Under the pieces are notes generated by a model, which worked only from the letters and a program-made list of their open reading frames with translations, did not search any database and was not told where the DNA came from. Positions 8,840-21,807 of a stretch of DNA of 64,000 bases are shown here, piece by piece; position 1 is the first letter of the stretch; every line of letters begins with the position of its first letter. This DNA comes from Chamaea fasciata (taxonomy: Eukaryota; Chordata; Aves; Passeriformes; Sylviidae). The stretch covers positions 372,001 to 436,000 of the forward strand of contig JARCOQ010000073.1 in the NCBI GenBank assembly GCA_029207755.1. The letters are read 5' to 3'. Made by a program: the position numbers and the translations under genes.

Positions 8840-11365
8840 ATGACTCCAATTGAAATCCTGAACTCAGGGAAGACATGCATAGAAAGAGAGTGGAGAAGAA
8901 TTGATATGAATAAAATGTCACGAAAAACAAAGAAAAAAGCAGGAATATTTTTGCGGCCAGGTGAAAATCATAAAAGCAGATGGGATGAGCAGAAGTGCAG
9001 GGACATGGACCGAAGCTTGCCCAATTATTGCTTATTGAAATCAGCAGATTTCATTCCCTTTCCCGAAAGGGAAAGCCTTCCTTTCGGGAAAGGGAATGAA
9101 ATCTGGAAATCAGAGGATAAAGTGGATCAAGCGATCTGGAGTGGAGATGTGATCCAAAAAGCACGCGAGTGAAAAAACCTGAAAATTCAGGAAAAAGGCT
9201 GATTACCACTGAATGGCCAGAGATGAAAGCAGGGGCAGTGCAAAGGTGCCAAGCTTGCCCAAATGACTCCAATTGAAATCCTGAACTCAGGGAAGACATG
9301 CATAGAAAGAGAGTGGAGAAGAATTGACAGAAATGAATTGTCCCAAAAAAAAAAAAAAAACAAATCAGTAAATAATTCAGAATCTTGGCGAAAATCATAA
9401 AAGCGATTGACATGAGCAGAAGTACAAGGACATGGACCGAAAATTTCCCAGTTATTGCTCATCGAAATCCGCAGATTTCATTCCCTTTCCCAAAAGGGAA
9501 AGCCTTCTTTTTGGGAAAGGGAATGATATCTGGAAATCAGAGAACAAAGGGGATCAATTGCTCTGGAAAGCAGATATGATCCAAAAAGCACGCAAGTGAG
9601 AAAGTCCGAGAAAATCCAGAAACTGCGCAATTAGCACCAAATGGCCAGAGATGAAAGCAGGGGCAGTGCAAAGGTGCCAAGCTTGCCCAAATGACTCCAT
9701 TGAAATCCTGAACTCAGGGAAGACATGCATAGAAAGAGATTGGAGAAAAATTGAAATCCATGAAATGTCAAAAAAAACAAAGAAAAAAAAGGAAAGGTTT
9801 TGAGGCCTGGTGAAAACCATAAAAGGAGATGAGATGAGCAGAAGTGCAGGGACATGGACCAAAGCTTGCCCAATTATTGCTCATTGAAATCAGCAGATTT
9901 CATTCATTTTCCCGAAAGGGAAAGCCTTCCTTTTGGGAAAGGGAATGAAATCTGGAAATCAGAGGATAAAGTGGATCAAGCGCTCTGGAGTGGAGATGTG
10001 ATCCAAACAGCACGCGAGTGAAAAAACCTGAAGATTCGGGAAAAAGGCTGATTAGCACTGAATGGCCAGAGATGGAAGCAGGGGCAGTGCAAAGGTGCCA
10101 AGCTTGCCCAAATGACTCCAATTGAAATCCTGAACTCAGGGAAGACATGCATAGAAAGAGAGTGGAGAAGAATTGACATGAATGAAATGTCACAAAAAAA
10201 AGAGAAATAAAATAAGGAAAATTTTGGACGCTGGGTTAAAACCATAAAAGCAAACTGGATGAGCAGAAGTGCAGCGACAAGGACCAAAGCTTGCCCAATT
10301 ATTGCTCATTGCTATGGGCAGATTACATTCCCTTTCCCAAAAGGGAAAGCCTTCTTTCTAGGAAAGGGAATGATATCTGGAAATCAGAGAACAAAGGGGA
10401 TCAAGCGCTCTGGAGAGCAGATGTGATCCAAAAAGCACGCAAGTGAAAAAATACGAGAAAATCCGGAAACTGCGCAATTAGCACCGAATGGCCAGAGATG
10501 AAAGCAGGGGCAGTGCAAAGGTGCCAAGCTTGCCCAAATGACTTCAATTGAAATCCTGAACTCAGGGAAGACATGCATAGAAAGAGAGTGGAGAAGAATT
10601 GACATGAATGAAATGTCACAAAAAAAAGAGAAATAAAATAAGGAAAATTTTGGACGCTGGGTTAAAACCATAAAAGCAAATGGGATGAGCAGAAGTGCAG
10701 CGACAAGGACCAAAGCTTGCCCAATTATTGCTCATTGAAATCAGCAGATTTCATTCCCTTCCTCGATAGCGAATAAAATCTGGAAATCAGAGAATAAGGT
10801 GGATCAAGCGTTCTGGAGAATAGATGTGACCCAAAAAGCACGCGAGTGAAAAAACCTGAAAATTCGGGAAAAAGGCTGATTACCACTGAATGGCCAGAGA
10901 TGAAAGCAGGGGCAGTGCAAAGGTGCCAAGCTTGCCCAAATGACTCCAATTGAAATCCTGAACTCAGGGAAGACATGCATAGAAAGAGAGTGGAGAAGAA
11001 TTGACAGAAATGAATTGTCCCAAAAAAAAAAAAAACAAATCAGTAAATAATTCAGAATCTTGGCGAAAATCATAAAAGCGATTGACATGAGCAGAAGTAC
11101 AAGGACATGGACCGAAAATTTCCCAATTATTGCTCATCGAAATCCGCAGATTTCATTCCCTTTCCCAAAAGGGAAAGCCTTCTTTTTGGGAAAGGGAATG
11201 ATATCTGGAAATCAGAGAACAAATAGGATCAAGCCCTCTGGACAGCAGATGTGATCCAAAAAGCACGCAAGTGAAAAAATCCGAGAAAATCCGGAAACTG
11301 CGCAATTAGCACCGAATGGCCAGAGATGAAAGCAGGGGCAGTGCAAAGGTGCCAAGCTTGCCCAA
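8840..11365 (+). repeat. 2,526-bp six-monomer higher-order repeat, copy A1
   Basis: Linker order gamma (8971), delta (9398), alpha (9820), beta (10245), beta (10671), delta (11073). The second beta monomer has the shortened inverted repeat ('ttcctcgatagcgaataaaa'), so the beta-to-delta spacing is only 402 bp. A private change, 'aaaaggagatgag' near 9820, distinguishes this copy from the others. Confidence 0.92.
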
Positions 11366-13891
11366 ATGACTCCAATTGAAATCCTGAACTCAGGGAAGAC
11401 ATGCATAGAAAGAGAGTGGAGAAGAATTGATATGAATAAAATGTCACGAAAAACAAAGAAAAAAGCAGGAATATTTTTGCGGCCAGGTGAAAATCATAAA
11501 AGCAGATGGGATGAGCAGAAGTGCAGGGACATGGACCGAAGCTTGCCCAATTATTGCTTATTGAAATCAGCAGATTTCATTCCCTTTCCCGAAAGGGAAA
11601 GCCTTCCTTTCGGGAAAGGGAATGAAATCTGGAAATCAGAGGATAAAGTGGATCAAGCGATCTGGAGTGGAGATGTGATCCAAAAAGCACGCGAGTGAAA
11701 AAACCTGAAAATTCAGGAAAAAGGCTGATTACCACTGAATGGCCAGAGATGAAAGCAGGGGCAGTGCAAAGGTGCCAAGCTTGCCCAAATGACTCCAATT
11801 GAAATCCTGAACTCAGGGAAGACATGCATAGAAAGAGAGTGGAGAAGAATTGACAGAAATGAATTGTCCCAAAAAAAAAAAAAAAACAAATCAGTAAATA
11901 ATTCAGAATCTTGGCGAAAATCATAAAAGCGATTGACATGAGCAGAAGTACAAGGACATGGACCGAAAATTTCCCAGTTATTGCTCATCGAAATCCGCAG
12001 ATTTCATTCCCTTTCCCAAAAGGGAAAGCCTTCTTTTTGGGAAAGGGAATGATATCTGGAAATCAGAGAACAAAGGGGATCAATTGCTCTGGAAAGCAGA
12101 TATGATCCAAAAAGCACGCAAGTGAGAAAGTCCGAGAAAATCCAGAAACTGCGCAATTAGCACCAAATGGCCAGAGATGAAAGCAGGGGCAGTGCAAAGG
12201 TGCCAAGCTTGCCCAAATGACTCCATTGAAATCCTGAACTCAGGGAAGACATGCATAGAAAGAGATTGGAGAAAAATTGAAATCCATGAAATGTCAAAAA
12301 AAACAAAGAAAAAAAAGGAAAGGTTTTGAGGCCTGGTGAAAACCATAAAAGCAGATGAGATGAGCAGAAGTGCAGGGACATGGACCAAAGCTTGCCCAAT
12401 TATTGCTCATTGAAATCAGCAGATTTCATTCATTTTCCCGAAAGGGAAAGCCTTCCTTTTGGGAAAGGGAATGAAATCTGGAAATCAGAGGATAAAGTGG
12501 ATCAAGCGCTCTGGAGTGGAGATGTGATCCAAACAGCACGCGAGTGAAAAAACCTGAAGATTCGGGAAAAAGGCTGATTAGCACTGAATGGCCAGAGATG
12601 GAAGCAGGGGCAGTGCAAAGGTGCCAAGCTTGCCCAAATGACTCCAATTGAAATCCTGAACTCAGGGAAGACATGCATAGAAAGAGAGTGGAGAAGAATT
12701 GACATGAATGAAATGTCACAAAAAAAAGAGAAATAAAATAAGGAAAATTTTGGACGCTGGGTTAAAACCATAAAAGCAAACTGGATGAGCAGAAGTGCAG
12801 CGACAAGGACCAAAGCTTGCCCAATTATTGCTCATTGCTATGGGCAGATTACATTCCCTTTCCCAAAAGGGAAAGCCTTCTTTCTAGGAAAGGGAATGAT
12901 ATCTGGAAATCAGAGAACAAAGGGGATCAAGCGCTCTGGAGAGCAGATGTGATCCAAAAAGCACGCAAGTGAAAAAATACGAGAAAATCCGGAAACTGCG
13001 CAATTAGCACCGAATGGCCAGAGATGAAAGCAGGGGCAGTGCAAAGGTGCCAAGCTTGCCCAAATGACTTCAATTGAAATCCTGAACTCAGGGAAGACAT
13101 GCATAGAAAGAGAGTGGAGAAGAATTGACATGAATGAAATGTCACAAAAAAAAGAGAAATAAAATAAGGAAAATTTTGGACGCTGGGTTAAAACCATAAA
13201 AGCAAATGGGATGAGCAGAAGTGCAGCGACAAGGACCAAAGCTTGCCCAATTATTGCTCATTGAAATCAGCAGATTTCATTCCCTTCCTCGATAGCGAAT
13301 AAAATCTGGAAATCAGAGAATAAGGTGGATCAAGCGTTCTGGAGAATAGATGTGACCCAAAAAGCACGCGAGTGAAAAAACCTGAAAATTCGGGAAAAAG
13401 GCTGATTACCACTGAATGGCCAGAGATGAAAGCAGGGGCAGTGCAAAGGTGCCAAGCTTGCCCAAATGACTCCAATTGAAATCCTGAACTCAGGGAAGAC
13501 ATGCATAGAAAGAGAGTGGAGAAGAATTGACAGAAATGAATTGTCCCAAAAAAAAAAAAAAACAAATCAGTAAATAATTCAGAATCTTGGCGAAAATCAT
13601 AAAAGCGATTGACATGAGCAGAAGTACAAGGACATGGACCGAAAATTTCCCAATTATTGCTCATCGAAATCCGCAGATTTCATTCCCTTTCCCAAAAGGG
13701 AAAGCCTTCTTTTTGGGAAAGGGAATGATATCTGGAAATCAGAGAACAAATAGGATCAAGCCCTCTGGACAGCAGATGTGATCCAAAAAGCACGCAAGTG
13801 AAAAAATCCGAGAAAATCCGGAAACTGCGCAATTAGCACCGAATGGCCAGAGATGAAAGCAGGGGCAGTGCAAAGGTGCCAAGCTTGCCCA
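11366..13891 (+). repeat. 2,526-bp six-monomer higher-order repeat, copy A2
   Basis: Anchors 11497, 11924, 12346, 12771, 13197, 13600; each is 2,526-2,527 bp from its counterpart in A1. It leads into an epsilon linker (about 13,950, 'gagatgaatgaaatg') instead of another gamma, so the tandem run ends here. Confidence 0.92.
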
Positions 13892-14332
13892 AATGACTCC
13901 AATTGAAATCCTGAACTCAGGGAAGACATGCATAGAAAGAGAGTGGAGAAGAATTGAGATGAATGAAATGTCACAAAAAACAAAGAAAAAAATAAGGAAT
14001 ATTTTTGAGGCCAGGGGAAAATCATAAAAGCAGATGGGATGAGCAGAAGTGCAGGGACATGGACCGAAGCTTGCCCAATTATTGCTCATTGAAATCAGCA
14101 GATTTCATTCCCTTTCCCGAAAGGGAAAGCCTTCCTTTCGGGAAAGGGAATGAAATCTGGAAATCAGAGGATAAAGTGGATCAAGCGCTCTGGAGTGGAG
14201 ATGTGATCCAAGAAGCACGTGAGTGAAAAAAATTGAAAATTCTGGAAAAAGCTCCATTAGCACTTAATGGCCTGAGATGAAAAGAGGGCAAGTGCAAAGG
14301 TGCCAAGCTTGCTCAAAATTACTTCAATTGAA

Positions 14333-14769
14333 TGTCTTTTTCGTGATGGCCACTACACTCGAAATGCTTCCTCAAAAACCTCAGAGGGTCTGCGGTGGTA
14401 GCACCATGGTCTGTTGAGGTCTCTCTTACCTATTCTATTTGGGAATCCTTTGGGCATTTCCACACAGCCCTGCCTCTTTGTCACTTCATTCTGTGGTTCT
14501 GCCTCACTCCTTTTTCTCCCTCTGTCGGCCACCAAGCCCTGTTTTTCCCTCATACAGTGGCTTACCTTATCTGTCCTTCGCAACTCTTCCTGTCCATTCA
14601 TCCTCACAGCTTGACCAGCAGACTCCAACTGACTGACTACCAACTACCTCACTCTCTTATCACACCCATAACTGTGACATCACACCTGTACTCAATCTTT
14701 GGAAATTAAAACAGCTGCAATATATCTGAGGCAGGATTGCCTTTAGCACTGTCTGCATCTGTCTTTCCA
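14333..14769 (+). mobile_element. LTR-like insertion, copy 2
   Basis: Same 437-bp element as at 4208, with the same flanks (AATTGAA 14326-14332; AACTGAA 14770-14776). It differs from copy 1 at 14378 (A for C) and 14669 (T for G), both shared with copy 4. These sites mark it as the second of the two insertions carried by each 15.66-kb super-repeat. Confidence 0.7.
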
Positions 14770-16152
14770 AACTGAAACGCTGCAGTGTGGGAAGAAATCC
14801 ACAGAAACAGCCTAGAGAAGAATAGAGAGAACAGAAATGTCAAAAAATGAATCAGAAAAATTTGGAACCCAGGAAAAGACCATAAGGACGAAAGGGATGA
14901 ACAGAAGTGCAGCAACAAAGACCAAAGCTTGCCCAATATTGCTCATTGAAATGGGCAGATTTCATTCCCTTTCCCGAAAGAGAAAGCCTTCTTTCTGGGA
15001 AAGGGAATGATATCTGGAAATCAGAGAACAAAGGGGATCAATTGCTCTGGAAAGCAGATATGATCCAAAAAGCACGCAAGTGAGAAAATCCGAGAAAATC
15101 CAGAAACTGCGCAATTAGCACCGAATGGCCAGAGATGAAAGCAGGGGCAGTGCAAAGGTGCCAAGCTTGCCCAAATGACTCCATTGAAATCCTGAACTCA
15201 GGGAAGACATGCATAGAAAGAGATTGGAGAAAAATTGAAATCCATGAAATGTCAAAAAAAACAAAGAAAAAAAAGGAAAGGTTTTGAGGCCTGGTGAAAA
15301 CCATAAAAGCAGATGGGATGAGCAGAAGTGCAGGGACATGGACCGAAGCTTGCCCAATTATTGCTTATTGAAATCAGCAGATTTCATTCCCTTTCCCGAA
15401 AGGGAAAGCCTTCCTTTCGGGAAAGGGAATGAAATCTGGAAATCAGAGGATAAAGTGGATCAAGCGATCTCGAGTGGAGATGTGATCCAAAAAGCACGCG
15501 AGTGAAAAAACCTGAAAATTTAAGGAAAACGCTGATTACCACTGAATGGCCAGAGATGAAAGCAGGGGCAGTGCAAAGGTGCCAAGCTTGCCCAAATGAC
15601 TCCAATTGAAATCCTGAACTCAGGGAAGACATGCATAGAAAGAGAGTGGAGAAGAATTGACAGAAATGAATTGTCCCAAAAAAAAAAAAAAAACAAATCA
15701 GTAAATAATTCAGAATCTTGGCGAAAATCATAAAAGCGATTGACATGAGCAGAAGTACAAGGACATGGACCGAAAATTTCCCAGTTATTGCTCATCGAAA
15801 TCCGCAGATTTCATTCCCTTTCCCAAAAGGGAAAGCCTTCTTTTTGGGAAAGGGAATGATATCTGGAAATCAGAGAACAAAGGGGATCAATTGCTCTGGA
15901 AAGCAGATATGATCCAAAAAGCACGCAAGTGAGAAAATCCGAGAAAATCCGGAAACTGCGCAATTAGCACCGAATGGCCAGAGATGAAAGCAGGGGCAGT
16001 GCAAAGGTGCCAAGCTTGCCCAAATGACTCCATTGAAATCCTGAACTCAGGGAAGACATGCATAGAAAGAGATTGGAGAAAAATTGAAATCCATGAAATG
16101 TCAAAAAAAACAAAGAAAAAAAAGGAAAGGTTTTGAGGCCTGGTGAAAACCA
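14770..16152 (+). repeat. Zeta-alpha-delta tail of super-repeat copy 1
   Basis: Anchors 14883 (zeta), 15304 (alpha), 15731 (delta). The alpha-entered monomer has 'gcgatctcgagtgg', creating an XhoI site (CTCGAG), and an unusual 'tttaaggaaaacgctg' tail near 15,519. The same block sits at 32,551-33,933. Confidence 0.85.
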
Positions 16153-19100
16153 TAAAAGCAGATGAGATGAGCAGAAGTGCAGGGACATGGACCAAAGCTT
16201 GCCCAATTATTGCTCATTGAAATCAGCAGATTTCATTCATTTTCCCGAAAGGGAAAGCCTTCCTTTTGGGAAAGGGAATGAAATCTGGAAATCAGAGGAT
16301 AAAGTGGATCAAGCGCTCTGGAGTGGAGATGTGATCCAAACAGCACGCGAGTGAAAAAACCTGAAGATTCGGGAAAAAGGCTGATTAGCACTGAATGGCC
16401 AGAGATGGAAGCAGGGGCAGTGCAAAGGTGCCAAGCTTGCCCAAATGACTCCAATTGAAATCCTGAACTCAGGGAAGACATGCATAGAAAGAGAGTGGAG
16501 AAGAATTGACAGGAATGAAATGTCACAAAAAAAAGAGAAATAAAATAAGGAAAATTTTGGACGCTGGGTTAAAACCATAAAAGCAAATGGGATGAGCAGA
16601 AGTGCAGCGACAAGGACCAAAGCTTGCCCAATTATTGCTCATTGCTATGGGCAGATTACATTCCCTTTCCCAAAAGGGAAAGCCTTCTTTCTAGGAAAGG
16701 GAATGATATCTGGAAATCAGAGAACAAAAGGGGATCAAGCGCTCTGGAGAGCAGATGTGATCCAAAAAGCACGCAAGTGAAAAAATACGAGAAAATCTGG
16801 AAACTGCGCAATTAGCACCGAATGGCCAGAGATGAAATCAGGGGCAGTGCAAAAATGCCAAGCTTGCCCAAATGACTCCAATTGAAATCCTGAACTCAGG
16901 GAAGACATGCATAGAAAGAGAGTGGAGAAGAATTGATATGAATAAAATGTCACGAAAAACAAAGAAAAAAAGCAGGAATATTTTTGCGGCCAGGTGAAAA
17001 CCATAAAAGCAGATGGGATGAGCAGAAGTGCAAGGACATGGACCGAAGCTTGCCCAATTATTGCTCATTGAAATCAGCAGATTTCATTCCCTTTCCCGAA
17101 AGGGAAAGCCTTCCTTTCGGGAAAGGGAATGAAATCTGGAAATCAGAGGATAAAGTGGATCAAGCGCTCTGGAGTGGAGATGTGATCCAAAAAGCACGCG
17201 AGTGAAAAAACCTGAAAATTCGGGAAAAAGGCTGATTACCACTGAATGGCCAGAGATGAAAGCAGGGGCAGTGCAAAGGTGCCAAGCTTTCCCAAATGAC
17301 TCCAATTGAAATCCTGAACTCAGGGAAGACATGCATAGAAAGAGAGTTGAGAAGAACTGACAGAAATGAATTGTCCCAAAAAAAAAAAAAAAAACCAAAA
17401 CAGTAAATAATTCAGAATCTTGGCGAAAATCATAAAAGCGATTGACATGAGCAGAAGTACAAGGACATGGACCGAAAATTTCCCAGTTATTGCTCATCGA
17501 AATCCGCAGATTTCATTCCCTTTCCCAAAAGGGAAAGCCTTCTTTTTGGGAAAGGGAATGATATCTGGAAATCAGAGAACAAATAGGATCAAGCCCTCTG
17601 GACAGCAGATGTGATCCAAAAAGCACGCAAGTGAAAAAATACGAGAAAATCCAGAAACTGCGCAATTAGCACCGAATGGCAAGAGATGAAAGCAGGGGCA
17701 GTGCAAAGGTGCCAAGCTTGCCCAAATGACTCCATTGAAATCCTGAACTCAGGGAAGACATGCATAGAAAGAGATTGGAGAAAAATTGACAGGAATGAAA
17801 TGTCACAAAAAAAAGAGAAATAAAATAAGGAAAATTTTGGACGCTGGGTTAAAACCATAAAAGCAAATGGGATGAGCAGAAGTGCAGCGACAAGGACCAA
17901 AGCTTGCCCAATTATTGCTCATCGAAATCAGCAGATTTCATTCCCTTTCCCAAAAGGGAAAGCCGTCTTTCTAGGAAAGGGAATGAAATCTGGAAATCAG
18001 AGAACAAAGGGGATCAAGCACTCTGGAGAGCAGATGTGATCCAAAAAGCACGCGAGTGAAAAAATACGAGAAAATCTGGAAACTGCGCAATTAGCACCGA
18101 ATGGCCAGAGATGAAAGCAGGGGCAGTGCAAAGGTGCCAAGCTTGCCCAAATGACTCCAATTGAAATTTTGAACTCAGGGAAGACATGCAGAGAAAGAGA
18201 GTGGAGAAGAATTGACATGAATGAAATGTCACGAAAAAAAGAGAAATAAAATAAGGAAAATTTTGGACGCTGGGTTAAAACCATAAAAGCAAATGGGATG
18301 AGCAGAAGTGCAGCGACAAGGACCAAAGCTTCCCCAATTATTGCTCATTGTTATGGGCAGATTACATTCCCTTTCCCAAAAGGGAAAGCCTTCTTTCTAG
18401 GAAAGGGAATGATATCTGGAAATCAGAGAACAAAAGGGGATCAAGCGCTCTGGAGAGCAGATGTGATCCAAAAAGCACGCAAGTGAAAAAATACGAGAAA
18501 ATCTGGAAACTGCGCAATTAGCACCGAATGGCCAGAGATGAAATCAGGGGCAGTGCAAAGGTGCCAAGCTTGCCCAAATGACTCCAATTGAAATCCTGAA
18601 CTCAGGGAAGACATGCATAGAAAGAGAGTGGAGAAGAATTGATATGAATAAAATGTCACGAAAAACAAAGAAAAAAATCAGGAATATTTTTGCGGCCAGG
18701 CGAAAATCATAAAAGCAGATGGGATGAGCAGAAGTGCAAGGACATGGACCGAAGCTTGCCCAATTATTGCTCATTGAAATCAGCAGATTTCATTCCCTTT
18801 CCCGAAAGGGAAAGCCTTCCTTTCGGGAAAGGGAATGAAATCTGGAAATCAGAGGATAAAGTGGATCAAGCGATCTGGAGTGGAGATGTGATCCAAAAAG
18901 CACGCGAGTGAAAAAACCTGAAAATTCGGGAAAAAGGCTGATTACCACTGAATAGCCAGAGATGAAAGCAGGGGCAGTGCAAAGGTGCCAAGCTTTCCCA
19001 AATGACTCCAATTGAAATCCTGAACTCAGGGAAGACATGCATAGAAAGAGAGTGGAGAAGAATTGACAGAAATGAATTGTCCCAAAAAAAAAAAAAACAA

Positions 19101-19867
19101 ATCAGTAAATAATTCAGAATCTTGGCGAAAATCATAAAAGCGATTGACATGAGCAGAAGTACAAGGACATGGACCGAAAATTTCCCAATTATTGCTCATC
19201 GAAATCCGCAGATTTCATTCCCTTTCCCAAAAGGGAAAGCCTTCTTTTTGGGAAAGGGAATGATATCTGGAAATCAGAGAACAAATAGGATCAAGCCCTC
19301 TGGACAGCAGATGTGATCCAAAAAGCACGCAAGTGAAAAAATCCGAGAAAATCCGGAAACTGCGCAATTAGCACCGAATGGCCAGAGATGAAAGCAGGGG
19401 CAGTGCAAAGGTGCCAAGCTTGCCCAAATGACTCCAATTGAAATCCTGAACTCAGGGAAGACATGCATAGAAAGAGAGTGGAGAAGAATTGAGATGAATG
19501 AAATGTCACAAAAAACAAAGAAAAAAATAAGGAATATTTTTGAGGCCAGGGGAAAATCATAAAAGCAGATGGGATGAGCAGAAGTGCAGGGACATGGACC
19601 GAAGCTTGCCCAATTATTGCTCATTGAAATCAGCAGATTTCATTCCCTTTCCCGAAAGGGAAAGCCTTCCTTTCGGGAAAGGGAATGAAATCTGGAAATG
19701 AGAGGATAAAGTGGATCAAGCGCTCTGGAGTGGAGATGTGATCCAAGAAGCACGTGAGTGAAAAAAATTGAAAATTCTGGAAAAAGCTCCATTAGCACTT
19801 AATGGCCTGAGATGAAAAGAGGGCAAGTGCAAAGGTGCCAAGCTTGCTCAAAATTACTTCAATTGAA

Positions 19868-20304
19868 TGTCTTTTTCGTGATGGCCACTACACTCGAAAT
19901 GCTTCCTCAAAACCCTCAGAGGGTCTGCGGTGGTAGCACCATGGTCTGTTGAGGTCTCTCTTACCTATTCTATTTGGGAATCCTTTGGGCATTTCCACAC
20001 AGCCCTGCCTCTTTGTCACTTCATTCTGTGGTTCTGCCTCACTCCTTTTTCTCCCTCTGTCGGCCACCAAGCCCTGTTTTTCCCTCATACAGTGGCTTAC
20101 CTTATCTGTCCTTCGCAACTCTTCCTGTCCATTCATCCTCACAGCTTGACCAGCAGACTCCAACTGACTGACTACCAACTACCTCACTCTCTTATCACAC
20201 CCAGAACTGTGACATCACACCTGTACTCAATCTTTGGAAATTAAAACAGCTGCAATATATCTGAGGCAGGATTGCCTTTAGCACTGTCTGCATCTGTCTT
20301 TCCA
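19868..20304 (+). mobile_element. LTR-like insertion, copy 3
   Basis: Lies 15,660 bp after copy 1 and matches it at all four sites that differ among the five copies. Flanks are AATTGAA (19861-19867) and AACTGAA (20305-20311). Confidence 0.7.
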
Positions 20305-21746
20305 AACTGAAACGCTGCAGTGTGGGAAGAAATCCACAGAAACAGCCTAGAGAAGAATAGAGAGAACAGAAATGTCAAAAAATGAATCAGAAAAATTTGG
20401 AACCCAGGAAAAGACCATAAGGACGAAAGGGATGAACAGAAGTGCAGCAACAAAGACCAAAGCTTGCCCAATATTGCTCATTGAAATGGGCAGATTTCAT
20501 TCTCTTTCCCGAAAGAGAAAGCCTTCTTTCTGGGAAAGGGAATGATATCTGGAAATCAGAGAACAAAGGGGATCAATTGCTCTGGAAAGCAGATATGATC
20601 CAAAAAGCACGCAAGTGAGAAAATCCGAGAAAATCCAGAAACTGCGCAATTAGCACCGAATGGCAAGAGATGAAAGCAGGGGCAGTGCAAAGGTGCCAAG
20701 CTTGCCCAAATGACTCCATTGAAATCCTGAACTCAGGGAAGACATGCATAGAAAGAGATTGGAGAAAAATTGAAATCCATGAAATGTCAAAAAAAACAAA
20801 GAAAAAAAAGGAAAGGTTTTGAGGCCTGGTGAAAACCATAAAAGCAGATGGGATGAGCAGAAGTGCAGGGACATGGACCAAAGCTTGCCCAATTATTGCT
20901 CATTGAAATCAGCAGATTTCATTCCCTTTCCCGAAAGGGAAAGCCTTCCTTTCGGGAAAGAGAATGAAATCTGGAAATCAGAGGATAAAGTGGATCAAGC
21001 GCTCTGGAGTGGAGATGTGATCCAAAAAGCACGCAAGTGAGAAAATCCGAGAAAATCCGGAAACTGCGCAATTAGCACCGAAAGGCCAGAGATGAAAGCA
21101 GGGGCAGTGCAAAAGTGCCAAGGCTGCCCAAATGACTCCAATTGAAATCCTGAACTCAGGGAAGACATGCATAGAAAGAGAGTGGAGAAGAATTGACATG
21201 AATGAAATGTCACAAAAAAAAGAGAAATAAAATAAGGAAAATTTTGGACGCTGGGTTAAAACCATAAAAGCAAATTGGATGAGTAGAAGTACAAGGATAT
21301 GGACTGAAGCTTGCCCAATTATTGCTCATTGAAATCAGCAGATTTCATTCCCTTTCCCAAAAGGGAATGAAATGTGGAAATCAGAGGATAAAGCAAATCA
21401 AGCGTTCTGGAGACGAGATGTGATCCAAAGAGCACGCGAGTGAAAAAACCTGAAAATTCGGGAAAAAGGCTGATTAGCACTGAATGGCCTGAGATGAAAG
21501 CAGGGGCAGTGCAAAGGTGCCAAGCTTGCCCAAATGACTCCAATTGAAATCCTGAACTCAGGGAAGACATGCATAGAAAGAGAGTGGAGAAGAATTGACA
21601 TGAATGAAATGTCACAAAAAAAAAAAAACCAAATCAGTAAATAATTCAGAATCTTGGCGAAAATCATAAAAGCGATTGACATGAGCAGAAGTACAAGGAC
21701 ATGGACCGAAAATTTCCCAATTATTGCTCACCGAAATCCGCAGATT

Positions 21747-21807
21747 TCATTCCCTTTCCCAAAAAGAAGGCTTTCCCAAAAAGCCTTCTTTTTGGGAAAG
21801 GGAATGA
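21747..21807 (+). repeat. Expanded 28-bp hairpin variant, copy 2
   Basis: Same expanded hairpin as at 6087, exactly 15,660 bp downstream (arms 21747-21774 and 21780-21807). It is the only other copy I found, so the expansion predates the super-repeat duplication but is absent from the other blocks. Confidence 0.9.

Larger units (their letters stand above)
775..16433 (+). repeat. 15.66-kb super-repeat, copy 1 (about 35 monomers)
   Basis: Everything from about 775-850 recurs at +15,659/+15,660, for example 1345/17004, 3050/18710, insertion 4208/19868, expanded hairpin 6087/21747 and variant linker 8143/23803. Order of linker classes: beta, gamma, delta, beta, beta, gamma, delta, epsilon, zeta, alpha, beta, delta, beta, gamma, beta', alpha, beta'', delta, then gamma-delta-alpha-beta-beta-delta twice, epsilon, zeta, alpha, delta, alpha. 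It holds two LTR-like insertions (4208, 14333). Differences between copies are few; examples are 1467 T/17126 G, 3753 T/19413 G, 4040 C/19700 G, 5099 G/20759 T, 5107 G/20767 A, 6492 C/22152 G and 8164 A/23824 G. That implies a very recent duplication or strong homogenisation. Confidence 0.92.
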
